Both the position numbers and the translations under genes were made by a program. From Chrysomallon squamiferum (Eukaryota > Mollusca > Gastropoda > Neomphalida > Peltospiridae): a stretch of DNA of 64,000 nt. Shown piece after piece: positions 43,378 through 58,100 of this stretch. The stretch spans positions 13,251,415 to 13,315,414 of the forward strand of contig CM022679.1 in the NCBI GenBank assembly GCA_012295275.1, read 5' to 3'. Below the pieces are notes generated by a model. It ran no database searches. It saw only the letters and a list, made by a program, of their open reading frames with translations, and was not told where the DNA came from. Positions within the stretch are counted from its first letter, which is position 1; each line of letters starts with the position of its first letter.

Positions 43378-43680
43378 TCTAATTATTTTCCTTCAATAAT
43401 TTCCACAAATAAATATCCAACAGCCTGAGAGATCCATGAAACAAACGATAATGTTTTATCATTTAACACACACGTAAGTCAGTGTATGTGTGAACATGGG
43501 ATCTGTCTAAATCTATTAATGTAACAATACAACAGAGATAAAATTTTATATTCATTTTTGTTACCTGTCTAAAGCTTAATTTATGCAACTGGAATTTGTA
43601 TGTTTAATATATTCTTTAAAAGAACAATCCACATTCATACCTCATAGATATGAAAGCTCAAATCAGTGTTTAATAAACAG
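41903..43680. other. convergent intergenic region
   Basis: Between the 3' end of the membrane-protein gene and the TSC2 3' array. AATAAA at 42018 is the likely poly-A signal of the former. Otherwise AT-rich with a run of A at 42110-42129, CA/TA-rich 42990-43070 and (ATT)n about 43343-43375. No coding signal. Confidence 0.45.
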
Positions 43681-43689
43681 AAGTTTGCT

Positions 43690-44830
43690 AACTCAGATTT
43701 ATACAGTTCACAAGTTCTTCCATAGATTTTGTTTATATATATATTTATACATACATTCTCCAAACACAAAATGTACAACATACAACCCCAAACATACGCA
43801 ATGTTCAAAACACTGTGTTAAACAAAATATGAATTATTAATCCAGATTTATACATCTGTATCATTGAGACAAAATTAAAATTGTTAACAGAGACTTTTTT
43901 TATACACAGTCTGTAATAATTAGTGCTAAACAAACCATGTTAAACAAAATTATTACTGCACATTTATACAATGTCTATAATACATCATTGGTAAAAAGAC
44001 TTTTAAACAAAATTATTAACCCACCTTGATACATAATCTGTAATACATCCGTGTTAAAGAGACTATGTCAATAATTTGTTAAACAGATTTTATAGTCTGT
44101 AAAACATCAGTGTTATAAAGAGACTATGTTAAACAAATTTGCTAAACAGATTTTATACATAGTCTGTAAAACATCAGTGTTAAAGAAACAATGTAAAACA
44201 AAATGTTAACCCACCTTTGCATTTAGTCTGTAATACATTAACATTAAAGAGACAAAGTTAAATAAATTGTTAACATAGATTTTATACACTGTCCTTAATA
44301 TCTCACTGTTATAGATTCTTTGTGAAATAAATGAACACTGATTTATACACAATCTCTAATTCATTGGTGTTCAATAATCTGTTAAATAAATTGTTAACAC
44401 ATATTTATACATAGTCTGTTATACATCAGTATTAAAGAGACTATGTTAAATAAATTAACACTGATCTATATATATATATACATGTATTTGTAATACACGA
44501 ATATCAAAGATCGTAATTAAACAAAACTATTAAGTATAGTCTGTTGTACATAAATATTAGAGAGACTATGTTAATAAATTGTTAATATTGATTTTACAAT
44601 CTGTAAAACATTAATGTTAGAGAAACATTGTAAAACATCAGTATTAAAGAAACTATGTTAAATAAACTGTTAAGCCAGATTTATACATAATCTGCATTAC
44701 ACTGATGTTCAATAAACTATGTTAAATAAACTGTTAAGTCAGATTTATACATAATCTGCAATCACTGATGTTTTAAGTTAAAAAAAAAAGACCCTGTCAA
44801 CTGAGATTTTTTATACATAGTCTGTGAAGT
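43690..44830 (-). repeat. ~63-bp tandem array in the TSC2 3' UTR
   Basis: On the plus strand the core motif ATTTTATACATAGTCTGTAA recurs at about 43895, 43962, 44025, 44088, 44152, 44215, 44280, 44341, 44402, 44464, 44535, 44590, 44690 and 44742, mostly 61-67 bp apart, joined by a GTTAAAGAGACTATGTTAAA-like half. Weaker units extend to about 43696. The outermost unit at 44807-44824 overlaps the TSC2 stop codon and last codons. About 16 units in all, moderately diverged. Confidence 0.85.
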
Positions 44831-46071
44831 CCTCCATGAAGGTTCTGTTGTAACTTCGCTGCTTTGGACTGGTCGGGGTTTGTCCACAGCTCTCCTCCTG
44901 CTGGACTTTCTGATGGATTCTCTTTATCTGACGAAGACGTTCCAGCCAGTTTGATGCAAATGGATCCTGTGGCTGTGACTGCTGTCTCTGCAGAACGATT
45001 GAAGCCAGCTGAAATAATAAAAAAAAAATGTGTATTATAAAATAAATTAATAAGTAAAAAATTGTGTGTATGCAAAGTTGTGTTTGTTATGAGTAAATTT
45101 TAAATTATGTCAACTGGTGTATGCACGCACGCACACACACACACACACACACATGCATGTGCACGCAAACATACATATACCCACATGTATATGTGTGTGT
45201 ATATATATATATATAATTTAAAGAGATAAAAACATTGTATGTCAAGAACAAACATACACACATATATAGACTCAAACATATTCATGCACATACACACACA
45301 TCTATGTACATAAACAATAAATGCTTTAAGGTACCAGAACCATTGGAACAGATTCAAACAAGAACAGTTAAGAAAAAAAAAAAACATAAACCCTCAGTAA
45401 AGACATCTGTATCCTGTTGTAGTTATGTGTGATCTTTAAACTGCTAATAACTCACAGATATACTCACATTGCAGTGCATAGCTATCTGTCTGACCAGCTG
45501 AGCCAAGTTGGCATCAGAAATAATTTTTGTGTCTGTGTGACCCAGTATTTCAGCAATGTCTAAAAAAAATGAAAAATATTTAAAAAAAAAAAAGTAATTC
45601 AGTCTAAATATATTAAAAAAAAAAAGAAGAAAAATACTAGAAAATGATCTATTGTTTTAGAAATATATATATATATATATTTCTAAGTTAATATTAATAG
45701 ATATTATCCATACATATACATATATGGTTATATTTAAATAATAATAATAAAAAAAAACCCTAAATAATTGTTTAAATATATAAATTTAACTGCAAATATT
45801 ACTAAATATCCTTAGCTGAATTACACACTTAATTATTTTTTGGGAACTAAAATAATTATTAATGTTGTTGTTGTTGTTTTTGTTGCTGTTGCTGTATTAT
45901 TATCATTATTATTACTATTATTATTACTATTATTATTATTGTTATTATTATTACTATTATTATTATTTTTTAAAAAGGCTATGAATATTTTTGAATATAT
46001 TAATAAAACCAGGAGGGTAATTAAATAATTTTAATGTACTTATTTATTTAGAATATTCCAAAGTATGTATA

Positions 46072-46121
<50 letters not shown>

Positions 46122-49100
46122 AAGAGAGAGAAAACATTACTTAAATCAAGCAAAACAAAGCACACAAAACAGTACAGTAATGTGAACAGTGCTGTTACTA
46201 AGCTGCAGTCAGTTGTATGTTCTCTACAGTTAACACAAACAACTATATGAAAAGAAATGTGAAAAAGCTCAAAAACAAACACAATGTGCAGATAAATACA
46301 CCTCTCATACAGTGATATGCATGCACAGTCATGCATATACACACACATAAACACACAACACACACACACACACACACATGCATACACTTACAAATTAAAA
46401 TACACATACAAACACACAAAGGAAACTGATGAAAAGAAGAAGTCATCTACAGTTTTATTGTGGAGATAACATCACCTATAGCCATTCAGTTTAAAAAAAA
46501 AAAATAATAATAAATGGATAACTCTAAATAAAATAAATAAATAATAATAAATGGATAACTCTAAATAAAATAAATAAATAAATAAAGGATGACACTTTCC
46601 AACAATTAAAAATTAAAACAAATTTACAATGGATTCAAGATGGTTCGTGTTGTTGTTGAAAAGAAAAGAAAACAACAGAAAAAAATGTCTAACAAATCAT
46701 ATGTAAGAAGAAGAAAACAAAAGATTTTGAATTCATGTTCTCCTCTGCCTTTTAAAAAAATATAAAAATCTGTACTACATCAGTGAAATGCCAAAAATGT
46801 CCACTACCGTAAGGTAAATGATATACAGGTATCCTAGTAAACCAGTGAAAACATGATACATCAACAATTCTGTTACAACACTATGCATTGTGATTGCTGA
46901 AGCATGTTTCTCTGCAGTTTCTAATTATTTTTTTAACTGTACTAGTAGCATATTAACTTCTGTATTTCTATGGTGGGTACATCATCTAACAACATTTTTT
47001 AACCATGGTAAACGTAGATGACAGCCAGGCATCCTATTAAACCAAACAAAATGTGATATGGAATACCAGAGATTCTGTTACAAACCTAATTTTGATTACT
47101 GAAGTGTTCAGTTAGGTACAGGGAAGGTCAAACGAGTACTCATAAGGTTAAATGCAGAACATTTTTTGTAGCAAATTACTAAAGTATTTAGAATACTGGA
47201 TTTAACTATCAAATGAAAATATTTTGTTCTTTACAGTTTTGAATGTAAAAAAAAATAAGAACAAAAGCTGAAATATTAAATGACGATAACAACTGAATTT
47301 TCAAAAAACCAGTGGTCTTCTGTAATTAATCAGTAGTATAAAGGTTTGACAAATCACAAGAATCATTTTTGGATATTAATGTTATAATGAATATAGGAAA
47401 TAAAATTGTTTCACTTCTAAACAAACTTTTTACAAACGGGCATTTTATGAAAATCATATAGAATTAATTTCTGACAAAACAGGTGTAAATTCTATCCAAG
47501 AAAAGATTGTCAGCAGTGTTAAAGAATACAGGCACGTGTATATAAAACAAATGAAGTGAAATTCTCCTAATGTATTAAATAATAATCAGTATATATAATG
47601 GCAAAATATTTAATATAAAAACAGTTAGAAATTAGAATTTAATACATGATTTCATTAAAATGGTTAAACATTATTAATAATGAATTTTACATACGTTTCA
47701 ATATTTGTTTTGTATTTTTGGTTTCTTACTACAGTCTACTAAATATGCAAGTTATAAGCCATACAGTTTTAACACACCAAATTAATACATCAACAATGCA
47801 AAAATCAAAATTATAAATACAAGTAAGCCAGGGGCATACTACAAGCCATTTTCAGATCTGCCATCTCTATTAAAAAATTAGCAAGCAAACCTACACAATA
47901 CTTGACAATAGTTACTGTTCTTGCTACACATTATGTTAGAATTTCAATTTTTTTTAAATTTACCCTCTTGTCATCTACCTCAACCAAAATTAAATAAATA
48001 ATAAAGCAAATACTATAAGAAGAAATAATATATATAAAAAAAAAAAAAAAAAAAAAAACCCACCTAATTTAAAAAATTGCAAACAAAAGAATTAAAATAA
48101 ATTTTTGTTTTTGTTTAAAATATGAAAATTATAATCAATATTAAGTAGTTTATTTTCAAGATATAATTAAAACTACACAGAAAGTAAGTAATAAATGTTT
48201 TAAAAAGTATTTATTTAAATTTTTTGAATATTGTTCTTTTCTAATCCATATATATTTTAATTATTATGCTGTGACATATTGTGTCTTATACACTAATCAG
48301 AGTACTTTCAAATGAGATGAAGAAATATTCTTTTAAAGCTCAAAAGCCTGAAATAAGGTTCAAACAAAAAACCTACTTTTAGTACTATTACTATTACTAT
48401 TACTACTACTACTTCTACAACTACTTCTACTACAGCTACTACTACTCCTGCTGCTACTACTACTACTAATAAATAAAACTGTGTAACTTTTGACAAGATT
48501 TAATCTATGTGCAGTAACTGTTGTCAAATATCTGTGATCACTCATAGATACAGTTACCTGTTGTTATTTGCTGTTTGAATTCTAATGGCACTAGAAATCA
48601 ATAACATAATTCAATAAAATGTTCGTTTTCTCCATCATAATCACAAGTAATAACAATATAAAAATTATTTTGTATGACAATGCAAATCATACTGAATAAA
48701 AAGATACATGACAAAAAATATATAATAAAAATCAAAGATATATATATATTTTTAAAAATAAATGTGTGTATCTGGAGTGCTCCATTAAATTTCAGTGATT
48801 TCAAATCAAATTTATGTAATAAATTTCAGACAAAATTCCTTCCTGGAACACACAGGACAGATGGACAAACATAAACACACTCAGTAAACAAACTATTAAT
48901 GACAAAATCAGGTACAGTGTGCTTATTATTGTGCTGTTATTACCTGGAGTTCCACTTTTTCCACCTGACATAAATATCAAATTTGTCACTTAATTACATA
49001 AATATCTGCACTTAATAAAATACAAGTGAAATAAAATAACAAATTTCAACAAACATAACTTTATTACCACTTGTAACTTTTTTTTCAGTATTCACATTTT

Positions 49101-52100
49101 TTCATTCTGTTTTTGTAATTCGTTGTTTTTTATTTTTCATTTTTATTTTTGTTATGAAGATTTATATTAATAATATTCATACCTCTCTCTGACACCTAAC
49201 AGCCAATCTGTTGTTCATACTGGGATGTCATTAAACATTCATATTATTATAAACAGATCATTTCTTAACAAAACAAAATCAGGTTAACTGAAAATTATAG
49301 TTTTTAATTTGGTACAAAGAAAAGCAGAATAAAATACCTTTAAGTCTTAAAATCTTAAGACAAACTAATATGTTCAAGTTAATAAGAGGTTTGATGTAAT
49401 GACATTTTTATGCATAAATTCATCTATTCCATATGTAAATGCTCTCAAAGAATCTTAAGGGAAACTAAAATTATCTCTTTTTTTTCTTCTTGTTAGTGTT
49501 GTTTTTGTTGTTCTTTTTTCTTTGGTTTATGTTTGTTTGTTTGTTTATTTTGCTGTGAAAAATACTTGAAATGTTCAAAATAATATAGGGACTCTTTATT
49601 GTACATAGCCACAAAAAAATAATATAAAGTTCAAAGAATTGAAAGACTGACTGAAAACATATACATTTTCTACTAAACTACTAAACAGGAACATTAACCA
49701 ATATTTTCATATCTTGTTGAGTATTATTAATATTCATAAACCAGTCCTCATCTCATACAGCTTTATAAAAATGTATACTAACTTAACATTAAATTTACAG
49801 TCAGAATTGTACATTATCAGAAAATAAAATAACAATGACTAATTTAACTGCAAATTAGTTGAAAAGAAAAGTAAAGGTTATAATACCCTGAAATTTATAT
49901 AAAAAAATATATATATTAAGTAAAAGATGCAATGTTATTGTAATATAAATAAATATACCTGACACCTGTGTTAATTATTGTACCCCAACTTAAAATATAT
50001 TGTTTCTATTATTTTTTAATTAAATACAGGTTTACCTACCTTCTTTAGTCTGTAATGTCACAGCATTAGTTTCATAATCCAGAGGTCTGATTAGAATGTT
50101 CACATAGATGAACTGACCCTGTCAAAATGAACAGATAAACAAATGAATTTTTAAAAACACCTTAAGAAATTTATTTAATAAATGTGGTTAATCATTATGT
50201 TTAATAGTAATATTAAAGAAGGAACCTGCTGTCAACATTCCACAGGCTACTCCTACCAAACAGCAAAAAAAACATATTTTGTATATACCATCCCATAGTC
50301 TGGAAAACATGTATCATAAGGTTTGATATGAAACCGGCTTGAAAGGTGACAGTTCAGTGGTTACATGCAAACACTTAAACCACTGAACTTCAAAATGTGA
50401 TTATATCAATTTAACACTGTGTAAATATGATTATATCAATTTAACTATGTTCATATCAAAAATGTTCTTTATTGAAAACATTATTTAAAAAATTAGAAGT
50501 ATTTCACAAAAATTTTATCTCTCAATTAAAAGAATTAAATATATTTTCCAAAATTACTGTGATACTTTTACCTTTTTTTCATTTTTTTTTTTTTTTTTAC
50601 AGAATTTAAATTTTTTTTTTTTAGTAAATAGCTGACCTTTAACTGACTCAGTTTATCTATATATAGCATTTTTGTAAAGATGTTCTTAAACACTGGTTTT
50701 AACAAGTAAATTATTTTTTTCTTCAGGTTGATTCAACTGTATCAATTATTTCAGAATGGTGATACATTCTGCTGACCTTTAACTGACCAGGATACTAAAT
50801 TACCATTCTAATCTGTAGAGATCTTTAGATAAGGTATTTTTGTAAGGATGCAGTTAAATACTGCATTATGGTGATACATTCTGCTGAAAATGCTCAAAAC
50901 ATAATGATAGTGATGTTAAGTTTCACTGTTATTTCTCAGCTTACCTTGATAGTTCCCATGGTATAATCCTCTCCACTGTCATTGTACACTATTGTAACAA
51001 AGTCATTGCCAATGTGAAGTTTCTTAGCATTACAGTTAGGATCACTCTCTCGATTTGGCATAAGTGTTGCCACATGAAATATCACTGTAAAATCATTTCA
51101 AAAACATAAAAATAAGCAACAAGTGTTTTAATGTAAAAAAAAAATATATATATATTCTCTCCGTTATTTAACACAAATTGATAAGAATTAGCTATTACTC
51201 AAATACATAAATACTGGGTTGAGGAATAAGTCATTGCAGTTCATAATGGATTCAAATTTATTGCAGAGGCATCGAAAAACTTGTTGACCGTTGGGAAGAA
51301 GTGGTAAATAACAACATAAAATACATTATTGATTAAATTACATCTTGTTGTCAATTAAGCTTACATTTTCTTCTATGTAATGATTAAATTTAATTTAACT
51401 GCAATGACTTATTCCTCAGCCCAATACATAAACATATGTTAAATACGACATTCATAAACCTAATGATTCTTATTTGCTTGATCAATGAATCTACTGAGGA
51501 TATTTCATGATCCATAATATTTATTTGTTTAGTGTATTTTGCCAACATTATTTCATGATCCATATCTTTGTTGAGGATATTTCATGATCCAAAAATGTAT
51601 ATGTTCAGTATATTTTGCTGACTTTATTTGGTGATCCATAACTTTGTTTGTTCAGCATATTTTGCTGACTTTATTTCATGATTCATAACTCTGTCATTTA
51701 ACTCACCCTGCATGGACTCATCCTGCCAGCTGTAAGCAAACTGACCGTCTGCACCCAGTTCAAGTCCCCCGAGAAACACTCGGTCCTGATCTACGTCCTT
51801 CAGACTGATCAGCTCACCCAGACACTGGATGAAGTTCACGTAACGTTCTGACCCGTATATGTTTGACAGTATGGCTTTCTCATCAGTGGCCTGACAGTAA
51901 AACATGATAACATTCACTGGAATTTTATTTTCATGTTGTGTTCATTCTGTCATCAAGATTTACTCAGTTTTGAATTTAAAAAAGTTACCACTATTTCTCT
52001 TTACGATATTTATACTGATTAATCATTATTTTTTTTAAATTCTATCAGTGTTGTGTGTTAATGCAAAGGTGGTCAGAATTGTGATCCATATATCCCTGAA

Positions 52101-55100
52101 AGTTCCCAAGACATATAAAATAATATAATGTTATGCTGACAATGCCAAAAAGATTTATTCAATGATTTAAAAAACTTATAGATATTTCACACTGCAGTAA
52201 TTATGTTGATTAGTCATTATTTTGCAAATTATATATAGTGTTTATTAAATTAGGTATATAAGTTGCAGGGTGTTCCCAAGATATATAAAATAATATGGTA
52301 GTAACCTGGCCTGGTCCAACATATATCACCCCTATTTTGTGTGTCTCGTAAGGATGAATGTGATCCAACATTTTCACTGCTCGATTGATGGCCTGTGAAA
52401 AAAAAGAAGCAGTAACTTAACAGAATTCAAATCATTTTAATTAATAAATTAATACAAGAATTAACAAATAAAGAAATAAAGAAAGAAACAATTTTAAAAA
52501 ATGATCAATTTTATTAACTGCTTATTAATTACAGAGTCCTATAAACAAAACATAATGAGAAAAATTAACATTTTATTGTTTTATCCTCTATCCAAAAAAA
52601 AAATAAAAATGAACCTGAATACCAACATCCATTTGAAAAAATCTAGAAAAATAATATAAAATCAATAAACATGAAAATCCTTTGAAAATACTTCTCATTA
52701 TTTATTATTGCAGGTGATTAATGAAGAAGGTAAATTAAGAAATGTAACAGAAAAGAATCAATACCTCAGTTTGTGGAAGCAGTATTGGAAGATGGTCATG
52801 ACCCACTAAGTGAGAGTGACTGTGGAAGAGCTGAAGGAACACAAAGCTGGGATTGATTCCACCTTGTTGATCTTTGCCCATGCCACGCTTATTCTTGTTT
52901 TCCATCACCTCTGGCTGCTGGGTGGTTGCTGGTGACATCACAGATATGGTGTGTCCACGTTTTTTCACTGCTGGAAGCTCTGGAACTTCATCCTGTAACC
53001 ACGATCCATCAGAACTATCTGGGGTAGCTTCAAGTGATGTTTGTATCTGCCTGGCATCTGCTATGGGCATTGATTCTGTTCTTCTGTCATCTGAAATAGA
53101 TGACAGTGATCCTGATCTCCTGTTGTCTGCTGCAATGATGGTTCCTATTTTCCTGTTGTCATCCAAAGGCACAGGTCCTCTTTTATCATCAACTCTATCA
53201 GATTTTGAAATTGTTTCTCCTCTGCTTCCCTGTCTACTGAAACATACCTTTTCCAATGAAGGTTCAGCCAGCCTAACTGTTCCACTACTAACATTCTCAG
53301 TTAGGTCCACAGAATCTTGACCTTTACCTCCTGACAAACACTCTTTTCCACTTTTCTCTTTACTTTTATCGGAGTTCAACATCATGACGTCTTTTGATAG
53401 CTTTGAGACTGCTTTTGTATCTTTATCCTGATCACTGAAGCTGTTACTTCTTCTCTTTGTTACTATACTCTTGGTCTCCTTGACTGGTAGGATTTCACTG
53501 TCTTTCTTTTCAATGGGTTTTTCTGCAGGGAATCCACAACCTGAAGCAGGACTGATTGCAACATCAGACAGAAATTCTTTTGGTGATGATTCCTCTGAGT
53601 ATGTCATCAACAGAGAGGGAGATGATGTGCTCTTTCTAAGAGTTACTGATGGAAGCTGATCCATGTCCTGGAGTTGTTCACTATCTTCATGTCCTGTTTC
53701 TGACTGTAATAAATAAATAAAATAAAATAAAATACCATAAAATAAATAAAATAAAATAAAATACTATAAAATAAATATTAAAAAACCCAATAAAATTAAA
53801 ACAAAATAAAATAAATCTCTGTAATTCTGCCCTACTTGTTATTTTAATATATAATAAATATACAACTAAAATAAAACAAAAAACAAATAAATAAATGAAT
53901 TATTTAATTTTCTCATCCTGTGATATAACATATAATAAATAAATAAATAAAAATTCAAAAAAACCCAAACAAATACAGTGGAACCTCAGTTTATGAACAC
54001 CTCGAAGCATGAATATATTGGATTACAAACTGTTATCTCAGTTTACAAATAATGTCACAAGTTAAAAATTACAGCGACACGCCACGTCAACATCTAGTAA
54101 AGATAAGAATAGATGCTAACATCAAAATTGAGTTCTAAGTAAGGATTACAGGCATGCCCTATAGCAAATATATATTATGAATTAGGGCCTTTAGTCTTTG
54201 ATATGTAGTTGCAGTTCCATAGCAATTGCACTGAGATAGTGCGCTCACATTTTTTAAAGTGTTTCTGCTTTTATGTGTATATTTTTTTATTATACCCTAT
54301 CGAACATGGTGCCCAAGAAAACAAAAAGTGAAAGCAATAATGCTGGTGGAAAGTATAAATGTATCACAGTTGAGGTTAAGAAAAAAATTTGCAAACATGA
54401 GAGTGGTGTTTGTTTGTCTGACATTGCTAGGGATTACAGTATGGCAAAATCGACGATTTGCACCATCCTCAACAAAAAAGAGGTAATCAAGACAACCAAC
54501 TTGCTCAAAGGCGTGACTAAATTAACAAGACAAAGGTCCAAACTTTTAGATGAAGTTGAAAAGCTTCTCTTAATTTGGATCAGTGAAAAGCAACTTGCAG
54601 GAGGTAGCTTTAGTGTGGCAATAATATGCAAAAAGGCAAAGTTTTTGCAGAGTAATTTGTTGTCAAAATCGCCAAGTACTTCTGCCAGTAGAGGTTGGTT
54701 TGAGAAGTTTAAAAAAGAACAGGGTTTCTCAGTGTTATTAGGCATGAGGAAGCTGCAAATTCCAACAAGAAAGAAGTGGAAATATTTAAGGTGAAATTTG
54801 GTAACTTTGTTGGAGATGAAGGCTACATTCCACAACAAGTCTTTAACTAAGATAAGACATGTCTCTTCTTGAAGAAAATGCCAGAGAGGATGTTTATCAC
54901 CCAGGAGCAGAAGGCACTGCAGGGGCACAAACCAAAGAAGGACAGGCGTTCGTTGTTGTTATGTGCCAATGCCAGTGGCAACTGCAAGATTAAGCCACTG
55001 TTGGTCTACCAATCAGAAAATCAAGTATAACTTTAACTCATGGACAAACAAGTGATCCCAAACTTCAAGGAACTTCAAGAAACAAAGGCTCTCTTTTCAA

Positions 55101-58100
55101 GGTGTTTTCAGATCATAAATGATACTGATTTGACCATCAGAGACTTCTGGAAAGATCACTTCAATATTTTCCACTGCATCAACCTCATAGACAAGCCTGG
55201 AACGATGTTTCTACCCGCACTTTGCACTCCACTTGGAGAAAACTTTGGCCAAGGTGTCTACCAGAGAAAGGCTAAGAGTTAATCGAGTAGACATGGCAGT
55301 TACATTAGTGGATGAGATTTTGTCCTTGGGAGAAAATATTTTCCTGGAAGTTGATGGTGATGACGTAGAGGAGCTTATTGAAGATTACAGTGAAGAACTC
55401 ACCACAGAGGAGCTTGCAAATCTCCAGAGTGAACAACTCAAGGCATTAAAGGATGAGCAACTGTCTGACGATAAGGAGGAAAGGACTGAGATTTCTACTG
55501 CAAGAATAAAATAAATTTGCAGGAAGTGATCTGATATTAAAGATGTTATTGTGAACCATCACCCAAACAAACATGTGTCAAGCAGGGCAGTGACCTTGAT
55601 GAATGATAATGTGATGGCACACTTCAGAAACATTATCTGACAAAAAAAGAAACAAATTTCTATTGATTGTTTCCTTATGCAGAAAGAAGCACAGCCAGAT
55701 GCCAAAAGACAGCAAAAATAAACTGGCGAAGGAGCGTTCCCCAATGGAAGGAGACTCACTTTCCAAACAATAATTTCATCCTCTTCATCACCACTGTCCA
55801 TCCCTGACACAGAATTTCCACCACTTTGTAAGTCACCATAAAATACATGTATTTAATTTAATGTGTTTTTCTATCTATATCATGGTTACTTTTTTAAAAT
55901 TCTGTGTTTATTCCTTGTAAAAAGCCCTGAAAACACTAAAAATAAACTATTCTTGGGGGCTGGAATGGAAAACAAAATATATTTTAAAGCAGAAAAGCTT
56001 TTAAGATAAACATTTAAATTTTGAAATTTCAAGGAAAAAACCACACAATTATGCTCATTTATTAATAAGATGACAAATATTGCTAAAACTGCAAATCTGG
56101 ATGAAATTACCTTGTCAAGTTTTAATGTTGAAGATGCATCATCAGAAGTGTCTGTAAAAAAGGAAACAAAAAAGATAATTATTAAAATATTTGAAATATA
56201 GTGATGTTGTTTTTTATTCTAATGCACATAAAAGTTAAATAAAAATCTTAAACAATGTAAATCTGATATTTTTATATACACTTAACTCTATGCAGACAAC
56301 ATTTATATCCAGATTATTTACACAAACTATATACAGTTACATACAAATGTTGTTTTCTTCATCTGAAACAAAATCATTCTATGAATTTCTCTTTCTGTTA
56401 ATTTGTTACTTTAAATAAAACAATGTAACTGAATCACCAAACACAAACAGATGTGAATATTCCTTCTTACACACATTCACAAATATATGTCCACAGATCC
56501 CTGTGAACACAAAACATTCTTCTAAAACACCAATGATACAAACTAACAAATGAGTCACATACCTTCAGGAAAATGCTGGGAATACAGAGTCTCATACTCA
56601 TCCTCTCCAAGACTCTCACTGTCAATCTTTGCACCGCTGTCAACGTCGGCAGCTGGCTTCTGCCTCAGTGGCGCAAACAGCAACGTCAGGTCAGGCAGTG
56701 TGAGGTCCTGCTGACTGGCGAAGTATCCCGTCTCATTCTCAATACGCATCATCCACGATATGTTACCACTGGCCCCGCGGATGAGGATTTCTGCCCAGTT
56801 TGTACACCAGCAGTTACACTGGTTTGTACAGAACGCTCTCTTCTCCTGATTCTGACTCTTAATTCCTGAAATAAAACCAGAAATGCTTTTTTTTTTTTTT
56901 TTTTTTTCATTTATACTTTCAATTTTGAAAATACATTAGAAAAAACTCATTAGCAAGACTATTTGTCTGGTAAGCTTGGCAACAGATGTGAATTGAATTT
57001 TTGTTCCCATTACTTAGCAAAATCAAATACATACATCAGATGAAGAGAGTGAAAAAAAACAACAATAAAACTTTCACATTACCCATTATTCTATCAAATC
57101 CTGTAAAAATTTGAGTTGCTGAAAAATATTTGTCAAATTCATACATCACACAAAATCAGAAAATTAAATTAAAATCGTTCCCATTACCTAGCAACAGTGC
57201 TTCAAGAGACTCATTCTCAAGCCACGATCCAGACAGAGATGTTCCTGTCTGCACGCCAACTTCGTCCCTGTCAGCACTGAACAACACATCGTCAGACGGC
57301 AAGCTCATGTCATCTCTCGACCATCGCAGTCGTCCTTCACTTTCGTCAGTGCTGATGACGCTGGGAGACAGGTGGGTGTGACTCAGACTGAGGCATGCAG
57401 CTGACTTGTGACGTCGTCTGTCGTGTTTGGGTTGGGGTGGAGGTTTTGATTCATATGATTCTTGATACAGAGCTAGACACTTTTCACACAGTCCTGTGTT
57501 GCCAACTTTGGCTCCACCTCCACTGGTTGTTATGGTTATGATGCGGTTACCATGCAACCATGTCTGACTCTGTCCTCCTGATAATAGAAACTGGACCAGA
57601 TGTGATCTGAAAATGTAGATAAAAAAAAACCTGCTAGCCAAACATTTATTACAAATTAATTGTTAATGAAATAAAATATGTGTTATACCATTGTGGCATA
57701 GCAGCAAAGTTTCAAAAAGTATGTATCTTAAAATTTATCATTATCCTATGAAAAACAGAACTAAACAAATATTTGTTTCAATTTACTTTCAAAGGAAGTA
57801 AAATCAAATCTCCATGACATCTGTGTGACAAGGCAGCAAAGTTTCCAAAAGTGTATCTTCAAATATATCATTATTCTTTGAAAAAACTTGTGCTACACAA
57901 ATATTTATTCTAAATTAATTATTAATGAAATGAAATACTTTTTTTACATCTTTGTGGCACGACAGCAAAATTTCCAAAAGTTTTTAATCTTTCAATTTAT
58001 CACTATTGTATCAGAACACTTAAATTACAGTTCTTTAAAAAAATGTGTGCTAGCCAAGTAATTGTTCCAATTTAATTCTTGAGAAAACAAATCTGAACCT

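Noticed and set aside
45840-46446. Frames rich in Val/Leu, Lys or Cys/Val
   Set aside because: Translations of (GTT)n, poly-A and (CA)n repeats in the large TSC2 intron.
54434-54928. 164-residue minus-strand frame
   Set aside because: Antisense shadow of the Tigger transposase relic.
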